Shown piece after piece: positions 16,392 through 25,135 of a stretch of 64,000 nucleotides of DNA. Position numbers and translations under genes: made by a program. The stretch's first letter is position 1, and every line of letters begins with the position of its first letter. The notes under the pieces were generated by a model, which ran no database searches, was not told where the DNA came from, and saw only the letters and a program-made list of their open reading frames with translations. The DNA is from Rhodospirillales bacterium (GTDB taxonomy: Bacteria; Pseudomonadota; Alphaproteobacteria; Rhodospirillales; Shumkoniaceae): the NCBI GenBank assembly GCA_018432935.1, contig JAHDSF010000028.1:1-64000 (forward strand), read 5' to 3'.

Positions 16392-18842
16392 TCAGGCGTT
16401 GGCGGGCGGGTCGAAGGCGGTCACCGCCGGGGCCGCGGCCGCATGCTTCTCGACCTGCACCAGGGCCGAATGCGCCACCGTCGCCTGGCCCAGTTTCGAG
16501 GTCGGCACGTCCTGCGTCACCTGGTTGGCCGAGCCGCACTTGTCGAGCGCGCCCTGCTTGCCGGGCTGGTCGGGATCGTACCAGCCGCCCTCGGCCATGC
16601 GGATGACGCCCGGCAGCAGGTCCTTGACCACCACGGCGCCGGCCAAGGTCTGGCCGCGGTCGTTGAAGATGCGGACGATGTCGCCGTCCTTGATGCCGCG
16701 CTTGTCGGCATCGACGGCGCTGATTTCGACCGGCTCGCGTCCCTGCACGCAGTAGGCCTCGCGGGCCTTGGAATCCGCCATCTGCGAGTGGATGCGATAC
16801 CTGGGGTGCGGGCTGATGAGGTGCAGGGGCCACTTCGCCGCCACCTCCGAGCCCAGCCACTCCTTGGGCGGGGTCCATGTCGGGTGGCCGGGCATGCCCT
16901 CGTAGCCAAAGCCGGCGATCGCGCTCGAGAAGATCTCGATCTTGCCGGATGGCGTGCCCAGCGGCTCGAGGTTCGGGTCCTCCCGGAAGCTGGCGTGGCG
17001 GACCCACTTCTTGGCCTTGTCGCTGACCGGAAACTCGACGTACTCGCCGCCGTTCCAGAAGTCGTCGAACTCGGGAATGTCGACGTTCTTCTTCTTGGCG
17101 TCGGCCTTGGCAGCTTCATAGAAGGACTTGATCAGGGCCATCTCGTCCTTCTTGCCGAACTCGGGACCGTAGCCGAGCTTCTCGGCGAGAGCCGCCGCGA
17201 TGTCATAGTCGTTGCGGGCCTCGAACTGCGGCTCGACCAGCTTGTGCATCGGGATGATGTACTGCCGCGAGTAGTCGCCGCACTGGTCGATGTCGTTGCG
17301 TTCGAACGGCGTCGTGGCCGGCAGCACGATGTCGGCAAAGCGGGCGGTGGTGGTCCACCACGGCTCCTGAACCACGATCGCCTCGGGCTTCTGCCACGCC
17401 TTGATCAGGCGGTTGCGGTCCTGGTGGTGGCTGAACGGATTGCCCCCCGCCCACAGGATCATGCGGATGTCCGGGTACTTCAGCTTCTTGCCGTTGAAGT
17501 CGATCTCCTGCCCCGGATTCAAGAGCATGTCGGCGAGGCGGGCGCAGGGAATCCGCGGCGGCATGTTCGCCGGCGGCTTGCCGGCGGTGAGCGCCAGCAG
17601 TCCGCCCGCGGTGGCGGCAGGCGCGCACGAGCTGGAATAGTGATAGCCGAAGCTGAAGCCGCCGCCGGGCAGCCCGATCTGGCCCAGCATCGCAGCCAGG
17701 GTCACCAGCATCCAGTAGGGCTGCTCGCCGTTCTCGGCCCGCTGGATCGCCCAGCCGGCCATGATGAAGGTCCGGCTTTTCGCCATCTTGCGGGCGAGGT
17801 CCTTGATGGCGTCGGCCGGAATCTGCGCGATCTTGGCCGCCCATGCGGCATCCTTCGGCTGGCCGTCGCTCTGCCCGGTGAGGTACGGCAGGAACTTGTC
17901 GAAGCCGACGGTGTAGTCCTTGAGGAACTTTTCGTCGTGCAGCTTCTCGGTATAGAGGGTGTGGGCGATACCCAGCATGATCGCGGTGTCGGAACCCGGA
18001 CGCGGCGCGATCCACTGCGCGTTGAGATGGGTTGCGGTCTCGGTTTTGCGCGGGTCGATGACGACCACCGGCGTGCCCTTCGCCTTGAGCGCGTCGAGGG
18101 CCACGAAGCCCTGGTGGTCGGGCGCCGAGAAGCCGATGTTGAGCGTGGTCATGGGATCGGCCCCCCACACCACGACCAGCTGGGCATTCTCGACCATCCC
18201 CGGCCACGCCGACTGCGGCGCATAGACCTCCATGTTGCCGACCACACGGGGCAGGATTGCCTGGGCCGCGCCGGTCGAGTAGTCGCCGAGCGGGGCGGTG
18301 TAGCCGCCGTGCAGGTTCATCACCGCGGCCAGCGAGGCGCGCGGGTTGTGCAGACGGCCCGAGCTGCGCCAGCCGAGATCGCCGACGTAGAAGCTGGCGG
18401 GCCCGTGCTCCTCCTTGACCCGCTTCAGCTCGCGGGCGACGAGGTCGAGCGCCTGGTCCCACGAGACCCGCACGAAACTGTTGGTGCCCCGCTCGCTGGT
18501 GTCGCTCTTGTGCCCCTTCTCAAGGAAGCCCTTGCGGACCATCGGGTACTTGATGCGGCTGGAGGCGTAGACCGCGGACGGGGTCGCTTCGATCATCACG
18601 GCGACCGGGCGAGGATCCTTTTCGAACGGAATCGCCTTGACGAACTTTCCGTTCTCGACCACGGCCCGCATCACCCCCCAGTGCGACCCCGTCAGCTGGC
18701 CAGATGGTCCGGCCACTGCCGACGTCGCGAACAGGGATGTGGGCCCGACGACCGAGGCGCCAATCCCCGCCGCCACGGTTCCCTTCACGAAGGTTCGTCG
18801 AGATACGCCGTCGAACGCAGAAGTTGTACCGTCCTCGCTCAT
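16392..18842 (-). CDS. torA: Trimethylamine-N-oxide reductase, molybdenum subunit
   Basis: The 816-residue protein belongs to the DMSO reductase family, TorA/DorA/BisC group. A twin-arginine signal (SRRTFVKG, residues 14-21) marks export to the periplasm in folded form. The bis-MGD cofactor domain includes GDYSTGAAQ, with Ser189 as the likely molybdenum ligand, and later WGADPM and WAGGNPFSHHQD. No iron-sulfur cysteine motif is present at the N-terminus, as expected for this type. It would reduce TMAO (or DMSO and similar oxides) with electrons from the divergent cytochrome torC. No torD chaperone gene is nearby. A GAGGAG site precedes the ATG at 18842. Confidence 0.9.
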   Translation of the reverse strand: MSEDGTTSAFDGVSRRTFVKGTVAAGIGASVVGPTSLFATSAVAGPSGQLTGSHWGVMRAVVENGKFVKAIPFEKDPRPVAVMIEATPSAVYASSRIKYPMVRKGFLEKGHKSDTSERGTNSFVRVSWDQALDLVARELKRVKEEHGPASFYVGDLGWRSSGRLHNPRASLAAVMNLHGGYTAPLGDYSTGAAQAILPRVVGNMEVYAPQSAWPGMVENAQLVVVWGADPMTTLNIGFSAPDHQGFVALDALKAKGTPVVVIDPRKTETATHLNAQWIAPRPGSDTAIMLGIAHTLYTEKLHDEKFLKDYTVGFDKFLPYLTGQSDGQPKDAAWAAKIAQIPADAIKDLARKMAKSRTFIMAGWAIQRAENGEQPYWMLVTLAAMLGQIGLPGGGFSFGYHYSSSCAPAATAGGLLALTAGKPPANMPPRIPCARLADMLLNPGQEIDFNGKKLKYPDIRMILWAGGNPFSHHQDRNRLIKAWQKPEAIVVQEPWWTTTARFADIVLPATTPFERNDIDQCGDYSRQYIIPMHKLVEPQFEARNDYDIAAALAEKLGYGPEFGKKDEMALIKSFYEAAKADAKKKNVDIPEFDDFWNGGEYVEFPVSDKAKKWVRHASFREDPNLEPLGTPSGKIEIFSSAIAGFGYEGMPGHPTWTPPKEWLGSEVAAKWPLHLISPHPRYRIHSQMADSKAREAYCVQGREPVEISAVDADKRGIKDGDIVRIFNDRGQTLAGAVVVKDLLPGVIRMAEGGWYDPDQPGKQGALDKCGSANQVTQDVPTSKLGQATVAHSALVQVEKHAAAAPAVTAFDPPANA

Positions 18843-18857
18843 GGCCGCTCCTCGCAA

Positions 18858-18919
18858 ACAAATTTGTTGCAATCTTTTGGCGAAATCGCCATAAGCCAGA
18901 TTACGATTTACGTTATAAT
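18858..18919. promoter_or_regulatory. torA-torC divergent control region
   Basis: The 95-base gap between the two starts is AT-rich. It holds a perfect palindrome ACAAATTTGT (18858-18867), an inverted repeat GGCGA-AA-TCGCC (18879-18890), and a consensus -10 TATAAT (18914-18919) pointing toward torC. A canonical FNR box was not seen. The two palindromes are candidate operators for joint control of reductase and cytochrome. Confidence 0.45.
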
Positions 18920-18937
18920 ATTGCAAGGACGGTGGCG

Positions 18938-20101
18938 GTGGGATTTCGCGACGGCGCCAGAAATCCGCGCTCCTGGCGCCCGGGGCTTCTATGGGTCGCC
19001 ATCTTCGCCGTCGGCGCTGTGACGGCGCTCGTCGCGACCGGCGCTTCGGTCTGGACCGCGCAGTTCACCGACACGACCGAGTTCTGCGTGTCCTGCCACT
19101 CGATGGCCACCCCTCACCGCGAGTACCAGCGATCCGCGCACTTCTCGAACGCCTCGGGGGTCCGCGTCGAATGCCACCAGTGCCATGTGCCGAAGCAGCC
19201 GGGGCCGTTCGTGTGGGCGAAGATCCGGGCCGCGCGCGACCTCTATGGCGAGGTGATGGGGTTCATCGACACCCCGGAGGAATACGAGGCGCGGCGGCTG
19301 GAGCTGGCAGAGCGGGTGTGGGCGCGGTTCGAGGAGACGGATTCCCGGGAGTGCCGCGACTGCCACTCGTTCGACGCCATGACCATTGCCAAGCAGTCCA
19401 CGGCCGAAGCGCGGAACCAGCACACCAAGGCGAAGGCCAATGGCGAAACCTGCATCTCGTGCCACAAGGGCCTCGTCCACACCATGCCCGACATGGGCCC
19501 GATCACTCAGATCGCCCGCGACGAACTGCACAAGACGCTCGGCCAGATTCCCGCCGAGTCCAAGACGGTACGGCTGGTCGCCACCGAAGCCTACTTCCTG
19601 ACCCCCGGCGACGAGGACTCCAGGGGCGGCAGGATCCTGCCCGGGATCGCCCTGCCGGTGATCGGCCGCGACAACGACATGGTGCAGGTCAAGCTGTCCG
19701 GCTGGCGCCAGGAAGGGGCCGACAACGTGCTGTACCTCGAAGCCGGCAAGCGCATCCTGGTGGCTTCTCTGGGCGCCAACGCCCGGGAAGCCCTGACCGC
19801 CTCCGGCGACAGCGTCACCATAGCCGAGACCAACCAGACGTGGAGTCCCGCCAGCCTCGAGGTCTGGGTGCCGAGCGCCAATCTCACCGCCGACACCGAC
19901 CGGCTGTGGGGCTACGCGTCGTCGCTTTACGCCGTCAACTGCGCCATGTGCCACGCGGCGCCGCACCTCAACGAGTACGACGCCAACGGCTGGCTGGGCC
20001 AGTTCAAGGCGATGGTCGAATCCACCACCCTCGAGAAGCAGGACCGCGCGCTGGTGCAGACCTGGCTGCAGACCCACGCCAGCGACATGGCCCCCCACTG
20101 A
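18938..20101 (+). CDS. torC: Pentaheme c-type cytochrome TorC
   Basis: The 387-residue protein has an N-terminal membrane anchor (about residues 15-38) and five CXXCH heme sites: CVSCH, CHQCH, CRDCH and CISCH in the NapC/NirT-like domain and CAMCH in the C-terminal domain. That is the TorC architecture: it takes electrons from menaquinol or ubiquinol and passes them to TorA. The GTG at 18938 is eight bases after AGGA; a GTG at 18932 is also possible. The partner torA is divergent. Confidence 0.9.
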   Translation: MGFRDGARNPRSWRPGLLWVAIFAVGAVTALVATGASVWTAQFTDTTEFCVSCHSMATPHREYQRSAHFSNASGVRVECHQCHVPKQPGPFVWAKIRAARDLYGEVMGFIDTPEEYEARRLELAERVWARFEETDSRECRDCHSFDAMTIAKQSTAEARNQHTKAKANGETCISCHKGLVHTMPDMGPITQIARDELHKTLGQIPAESKTVRLVATEAYFLTPGDEDSRGGRILPGIALPVIGRDNDMVQVKLSGWRQEGADNVLYLEAGKRILVASLGANAREALTASGDSVTIAETNQTWSPASLEVWVPSANLTADTDRLWGYASSLYAVNCAMCHAAPHLNEYDANGWLGQFKAMVESTTLEKQDRALVQTWLQTHASDMAPH

Positions 20102-20108
20102 TCGGTCG

Positions 20109-20792
20109 TCAGTCCCGATCGCTCCAGCCGCAAGCGGCGAGCAGGCGACGCATGTGCGCCGGCGGCGAGGCCGCCACGACCACAGGCGGTTTGTCGGGAT
20201 AGAGGGGAACCTCGACTGCCCGCGCGTGCAGGTGCAGCCGCTCCAGGGTCTCCCGATCGCGTCCGTAGACCGGATCGCCAGCCACCGGGCAGCCGAGGTG
20301 GGCGCAGTGGACCCGCACCTGATGGGTCCGCCCGGTGCGCGGCCTCAGCTCCAGCCATGCCCAGCCGTCCGCCCGGCCGCGCACGCGGTACTCCGTGACC
20401 GCCGGCTGCCCTTCGGCACAGACCGCCATCTTCCAGCCCCCCAGCGGCGTCAGCTTGGCAAGCGGGGCGTCGATGACCCCCTCCTCGGCTTCCGGCCCGC
20501 CCTCGACCACCGCCCAGTAGGTCTTGGCGATGCGACCCTGGGCGAACAGCTTGCCGAGCCGGCGCAGACCGTTCCGCTGCCTGCCGAGGATCAGGCAGCC
20601 GCTGGTGTCGCGGTCGAGACGATGGGCCAGCGCCGGCGGATGCGGCAGCCCCAGGCGCAGGGCGTCGAAGAACATCTCGAGATTCGGGCCGCCCTTGGGC
20701 CCGGCGTGCACCGGCAGCCCGGATGGCTTGTCGATCACCATCATCAGCCGGTCACGGTAGAGGATGCGGGAGACGATCTCCTCGGGACTCAT
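20109..20792 (-). CDS. RluA-family pseudouridine synthase
   Basis: The 227-residue protein is a single-domain pseudouridine synthase of the RluA/RluC/TruC group with the catalytic Asp60 in HRLDRDTSG. The TGRTHQVRVH motif and DPVYG segment follow as expected. There is no S4 RNA-binding domain, which separates it from RluC and RluD and brings it nearer to RluA/TruC. It would modify a uridine in rRNA or tRNA; the target is not evident. It ends 7 bases beyond the torC stop, convergently. Confidence 0.85.
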   Translation of the reverse strand: MSPEEIVSRILYRDRLMMVIDKPSGLPVHAGPKGGPNLEMFFDALRLGLPHPPALAHRLDRDTSGCLILGRQRNGLRRLGKLFAQGRIAKTYWAVVEGGPEAEEGVIDAPLAKLTPLGGWKMAVCAEGQPAVTEYRVRGRADGWAWLELRPRTGRTHQVRVHCAHLGCPVAGDPVYGRDRETLERLHLHARAVEVPLYPDKPPVVVAASPPAHMRRLLAACGWSDRD

Positions 20793-20923
20793 GACTTTCC
20801 TTTCGCTGCCGCGGGGCGCACCATAGCATGCGGAGCCGGCCCGGCGGGATAGCCGGCTCGTGGTGCCGCTCGCGCGCCGGCCCGCGACCCGCCATATGCA
20901 GGACGACGTGGTGGAGACGGAAC

Positions 20924-22222
20924 ATGGCATCCTCCCCGCACGTGGTGCATGTTGCCCTGCTTGCGCTGCTCTGCGCCCCTGCCGCCGCGCAGGAGGCGGC
21001 GCCCTCGCCTACCTACGGCGACGTCAAGCAGCGCCTGCAGCAGCGGCTCGAGCAGGACGCCCGCTCGTCGTCGGTGCTTCAGCAGTCGATCGACCTGCTC
21101 GAGGAGCAGGTCCGCCAAGCGGTCGAAGCGATCGAGGCGATGCGCGCCGAGAACGACGCCCTGCGGCAGGTCGTGAGCAGCCTGGAGGGCGAGATGGCGA
21201 CGGTCTCGGCCGAGCGTGCCGAAGCCCTGCGCGGGGTCCAGGCGCGCCTGGCTGCGACCTCCGGCGAGCTGGACCGCGAGCGCGAGGACGCCGGGCGCCG
21301 CGAGAGCGAGCTCGACGCGCGCATCCGCGAGCTGGCCGAGGCGCTGTCGCTGGAGCGCACCGGCGCCGAGAAGCTGCGGAGCGAGCTGGAGACCACGCGG
21401 AGCGAGCTGAAAGCGACCCTGGTCAGCCGCGACGCCGCGCTGGCCGAGGGCGAGAAGCTGCGCGCCGACGGCGCCGCCGCGCGCAGCCAGCTCGAGGTCC
21501 TGGCGGCCGTGGCGGCCGAGGAGCGCGGCAGTGCCGTCACGAAGCTGGCCGAGGCCCGCGATGCCCTCGACCGCGAGCGGACGGCGGCGGCGGACGCGCG
21601 GCAGCGGCTCGACCTTCTCAACCGCCAGATCGCCGCCCTGCGCGAGCAGATCGCCGCCCTCAACGAAGCGCTGGGAGCGAGCGAGGCCGCCAACCGCGAG
21701 CAGAAGGTCGCGATCGCCGATCTCGGCAGCCGGCTCAACCAGGCTCTTGCCGGCCGCGTTGCCGAGCTTGCGCGCTACCGGTCCGAGTTCCTGGGCCGCC
21801 TGCGGATCGCGCTCGGCGAGCGCTCGGACGTGCGCATCGTCGGCGAGCGGTTCGTCTTCCAGTCGGAGGTGCTGTTCGCCAGCGGCGAGGCCGATCTCAA
21901 CGCCCATGGCCGCGAGGAGCTGCAGCGCTTCGCGACCACGCTGAAGGAGGTCGCAGCAGCGATCCCGCCCGAGCTGGACTGGGTGCTGCGGGTCGACGGC
22001 CACACCGACCGCCGGCCGATCTCGACCCCCCGCTTTCCCTCCAACTGGGAGCTGTCGACGGCGCGCGCCATCTCGGTGGTCCGCTTCCTGGCCGAGGAGG
22101 GCGTGCCGCCCGAACGCCTCGCCGCCACCGGCTTCGCCGACAACCACCCGCTCGATTCCCGCGAGGACGAGATCGGCTACCGCCGCAACCGTCGCATCGA
22201 GTTCCTGCTGACGCAGCGCTGA
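20924..22222 (+). CDS. Coiled-coil OmpA/MotB-domain envelope protein
   Basis: The 432-residue protein has a signal peptide (residues 1-22), a very long charged coiled coil (about 30-290), and a C-terminal OmpA-like peptidoglycan-binding domain (about 300-430) with VLFASGEADL and DGHTDRRPI followed by NWELSTARA. The layout resembles the peptidoglycan-binding halves of MotB-like and TolA-associated proteins and alphaproteobacterial 'peptidoglycan-binding' proteins, without the MotB membrane helix. It is probably periplasmic, linking cell wall to another partner through the coiled coil. A GGAGA site precedes the ATG. Confidence 0.82.
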   Translation: MASSPHVVHVALLALLCAPAAAQEAAPSPTYGDVKQRLQQRLEQDARSSSVLQQSIDLLEEQVRQAVEAIEAMRAENDALRQVVSSLEGEMATVSAERAEALRGVQARLAATSGELDREREDAGRRESELDARIRELAEALSLERTGAEKLRSELETTRSELKATLVSRDAALAEGEKLRADGAAARSQLEVLAAVAAEERGSAVTKLAEARDALDRERTAAADARQRLDLLNRQIAALREQIAALNEALGASEAANREQKVAIADLGSRLNQALAGRVAELARYRSEFLGRLRIALGERSDVRIVGERFVFQSEVLFASGEADLNAHGREELQRFATTLKEVAAAIPPELDWVLRVDGHTDRRPISTPRFPSNWELSTARAISVVRFLAEEGVPPERLAATGFADNHPLDSREDEIGYRRNRRIEFLLTQR

Positions 22223-22228
22223 GCGGCG

Positions 22229-25054
22229 TCAGCCGCAAGTCGCAGGTTCGTGGCGATCCGCTGACGGCGGGCACGATAGCATGGGGTTGTCCGGCAAGCC
22301 GGTTGCGGGCAGCGATATCTTTACCGTCGTGCCCTCCCCGGGGGCGCTTTCGATGCGCAGAGTTCCGCCATGCAGCCGGACAAGGGATTCAGCGATCGGC
22401 AGGCCGAGTCCGGTGCCCTGATAGCCCCTCCTCTGGGCGGCGGCGACTTGGCCGAACGGCCTGAGTGCCACCTCGATCTCTGCCGCGGTCATCCCGATCC
22501 CCGTGTCGGTGACGACGAACACGTGCCCGTCGGTTTCGTTCCAGAAAGCCTGCAGCGACACCCTCCCACCTCTACGGGTGAACTTGATGGCGTTGGATCC
22601 GAGGTTGAGCAGGATCTGCTTGAGACGGAGCGGGTCCGCATCCAGCGGCGGTGCTGCCCGGCACTGGTCGACCGCGAACGTCAGGCCCCTCTCGGCCGCG
22701 CGAAGACCGAGGATGCGTCCGACCGCCTGCAAGATCGCGGTCGCGTCGCAGGTTTGCCGGTTGAGCTTGACGGTGCCGACCTCGACGCGGGACAGGTCGA
22801 GGATGTCATTGATAATGTCGAGCAGGAGGCGGCCGGACGAGTGGATGTCCTTGGCGTAGTCCAGGTAGCGTTCGATCCCGATCGGGCCGAGCATCTGGCC
22901 TGCCATGATCTCGGAAAAGCCGAGGATAGAGTTCAGAGGGGTGCGGAGTTCATGGCTCATGTTGGCCAGGAACTCTGACTGGGAACGCTTCGCCGCCTCG
23001 GCGTGGCTCTTGGCTTCGATGAGTTGAGCTTCGTACGTTTTGCGATCGGTGATGTCTTCCGCGATGCCAACGCGAAGCGCCGATCCGGATTCCCGAATCG
23101 GGAACGTCCGAGCCCAAATCCACCGGATCGAGCCGTCAGGTCGAACAATCCGGTATTCTTCGTCGAACCGACCCTGCTGCACCAGGGTCGGCGATTTCAG
23201 ACTCTGCAGGATCCGGTCGCGGTCCTCCGGCACGATAGATGCGATGAATGCTTGGGAATCGCGATAGAGGTCGTCTCGAGGGCGACCCCAGATCCGTTCG
23301 AAGCCGGGGCTGATGTAGACGATGCCGGTGGAATCGCGGAGCCAGATTGCCTCACCGAGGGTCTCGGCAATCTGGCGAAACATGGTCTCGCTTTCCCTCA
23401 GCGCCATTTCGGTCCGTCTGCGTACGGTGACGTCCTCGATTTCGGCGACGAGAGCGACGGCGCTACCTTTCTCGCCGACGATCGGAGCGGCAGATATGCT
23501 GACCCAGATATCTGTTCCATTGCGGCGCTGAACCTTGCGGACGGTTCCGCTCGGTCCATTGTTCTTGAGCACGGACCGTCTTATTGCGGCGAAGCTCATG
23601 CCCATGCCGGGGAAGAGCGAGATGAGGCGCCTTCCCACAGCGTCGGCGGCCGCCCACCCGAACATGGCCGATGCCGCCGCGTTCCAGGATTGAATCCTGC
23701 CGTCTAGCGATATCGTGATGATGGCCAGAGGCGACCCGTCGAGCACGGCGCGCATCCGGCTCTCGCTTTCCTTTAGGCGTTCCTCGCCCCGTTTTCGCTC
23801 GCTGATGTCGCGGCAGATCGTTGCAAAGTGACCGGGCCGGGGGGAGTAGGCAACCACTTCAAAATGCCGGTCGAGTTGCTGGCTGTAGTTCTCGAACTGG
23901 ACGGGCTGGCTGCCACGGGCGACATCGCCGTAAGTCTTGATCCAGAATGGCTCGGTATCCGGCAGGACCTCCAGCACAGTGCGGCCGATGATGTCAGCTG
24001 CCTTGAGGCCGGTGAGGGCTTCGAATGCCCTGTTCACCTCGAGAAACCTGTAGTCGCAAGAACGGCCTGCCTCGTCGAAGATCATTTCGTGGAGGGCGAA
24101 GCCGCTGGTCATGGACTGAAAGAGCCCGCGATACCGCCGTTCACTCTCATCGATTATGCGGGCGGCACGTCGACGCTCGGTCGTCTCCGTACAGGTGACA
24201 ATGCTTCCCGTGAACTTGCCGCTGACGTCGAGCATCGCAGAGGCCTTGACCTCGAACCAGCAGTCTCCGTTCGCCGTGGGGAGGTTGCGCTCGAAGACCC
24301 CCCTGCTTGCGGAAGCCAGAAGCTCCGGGATATCGGCAGGTGTGGGCCAGTGGAGATCAAGCCGCCGCGAGTAGTAGGTGCCTCCCGGCGACGGGCTCCG
24401 GCCGAAGGTCCGCGACGCGGCGGCGTTAAGGTTCTCGACCGACCCGTCGGCCGCGATGAAGAACACGGGTTCCCTCAGGCTCTCGAAGATCGTCAGGTAC
24501 TTGTTCTTCTCGCGGGTCTGGAAGCGGTTCGCCGCGCGAAGCTCCTGGTCGGCCTCTGCAGACGGAACGGCCTCCCAGGCGGAAACCATCGCAATCTCGA
24601 GGCGATCGAAGGCCAAACCGACCGCCTCCGTCAGCCGGCGCCGGCGGCGGCGCACCGCAGGATGCGTTCCGAGAAGGTCGAGGTAGGCCTTGCGGTAGTA
24701 TTTGAAGAGCGCCAGGAACTGGCGGAGCGACACTCCCCAGGCGCGGTGCTTGCGGGACACCGGCACCACATACCGGGTAGCCGGACCGTCGTCCTGCTCC
24801 CCGGCTTCTTCGATGCCGGCTGCCGGAACCGCGGCTAACTGGATGACCGAATCCGACAGCCCCTCGATGGAGCGTCGCCAGGCCTCACGCAGGGTGGAGG
24901 TTTCTTTGGCAAACTGGTGGCGCTTGGAGTACTCGATGACACGGTCAACCAGCCACTCCTGGCTCTCCTCCAGGAGCGTTCTCAAGAGGGTGATCTCGGC
25001 CCGCCGGACTTCCTGCGAGGGACTGGACCCCGGCCTTGTTGCGTCTTCCTGCAT
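22229..25054 (-). CDS. Multi-PAS sensor histidine kinase
   Basis: The 941-residue soluble kinase has an N-terminal helical domain (about 1-165) resembling the RsbRD N-terminal sensor family. Four PAS modules follow (about 185-290, 305-420, 425-545, 550-675), then HisKA with the phospho-accepting His in ANMSHELRTPLNS, and HATPase with N box NLGSNAIKF and G boxes DTGIGM and GTGLGL. No membrane segment or receiver domain is present, so it senses an internal signal. The response regulator is not adjacent. The ATG at 25054 is preferred over a TTG nine bases upstream. It lies 81 bases downstream of the chemoreceptor gene in the same direction. Confidence 0.87.
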   Translation of the reverse strand: MQEDATRPGSSPSQEVRRAEITLLRTLLEESQEWLVDRVIEYSKRHQFAKETSTLREAWRRSIEGLSDSVIQLAAVPAAGIEEAGEQDDGPATRYVVPVSRKHRAWGVSLRQFLALFKYYRKAYLDLLGTHPAVRRRRRRLTEAVGLAFDRLEIAMVSAWEAVPSAEADQELRAANRFQTREKNKYLTIFESLREPVFFIAADGSVENLNAAASRTFGRSPSPGGTYYSRRLDLHWPTPADIPELLASASRGVFERNLPTANGDCWFEVKASAMLDVSGKFTGSIVTCTETTERRRAARIIDESERRYRGLFQSMTSGFALHEMIFDEAGRSCDYRFLEVNRAFEALTGLKAADIIGRTVLEVLPDTEPFWIKTYGDVARGSQPVQFENYSQQLDRHFEVVAYSPRPGHFATICRDISERKRGEERLKESESRMRAVLDGSPLAIITISLDGRIQSWNAAASAMFGWAAADAVGRRLISLFPGMGMSFAAIRRSVLKNNGPSGTVRKVQRRNGTDIWVSISAAPIVGEKGSAVALVAEIEDVTVRRRTEMALRESETMFRQIAETLGEAIWLRDSTGIVYISPGFERIWGRPRDDLYRDSQAFIASIVPEDRDRILQSLKSPTLVQQGRFDEEYRIVRPDGSIRWIWARTFPIRESGSALRVGIAEDITDRKTYEAQLIEAKSHAEAAKRSQSEFLANMSHELRTPLNSILGFSEIMAGQMLGPIGIERYLDYAKDIHSSGRLLLDIINDILDLSRVEVGTVKLNRQTCDATAILQAVGRILGLRAAERGLTFAVDQCRAAPPLDADPLRLKQILLNLGSNAIKFTRRGGRVSLQAFWNETDGHVFVVTDTGIGMTAAEIEVALRPFGQVAAAQRRGYQGTGLGLPIAESLVRLHGGTLRIESAPGEGTTVKISLPATGLPDNPMLSCPPSADRHEPATCG

Positions 25055-25135
25055 CGCCAACAACTGCTCCGGCCTGAAAGCGCGCCCGGGCGGGGCGAAA
25101 GCGGGCGCGAGGCTTCCCCCGCGCCCGCCGTCCGT

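Noticed and set aside
16443..19022. Long plus-strand frame (859 codons) opposite torA
   Set aside because: It mirrors the torA frame, which has complete family motifs and a Tat signal. The shadow shows no domain and runs across the torA-torC promoter.
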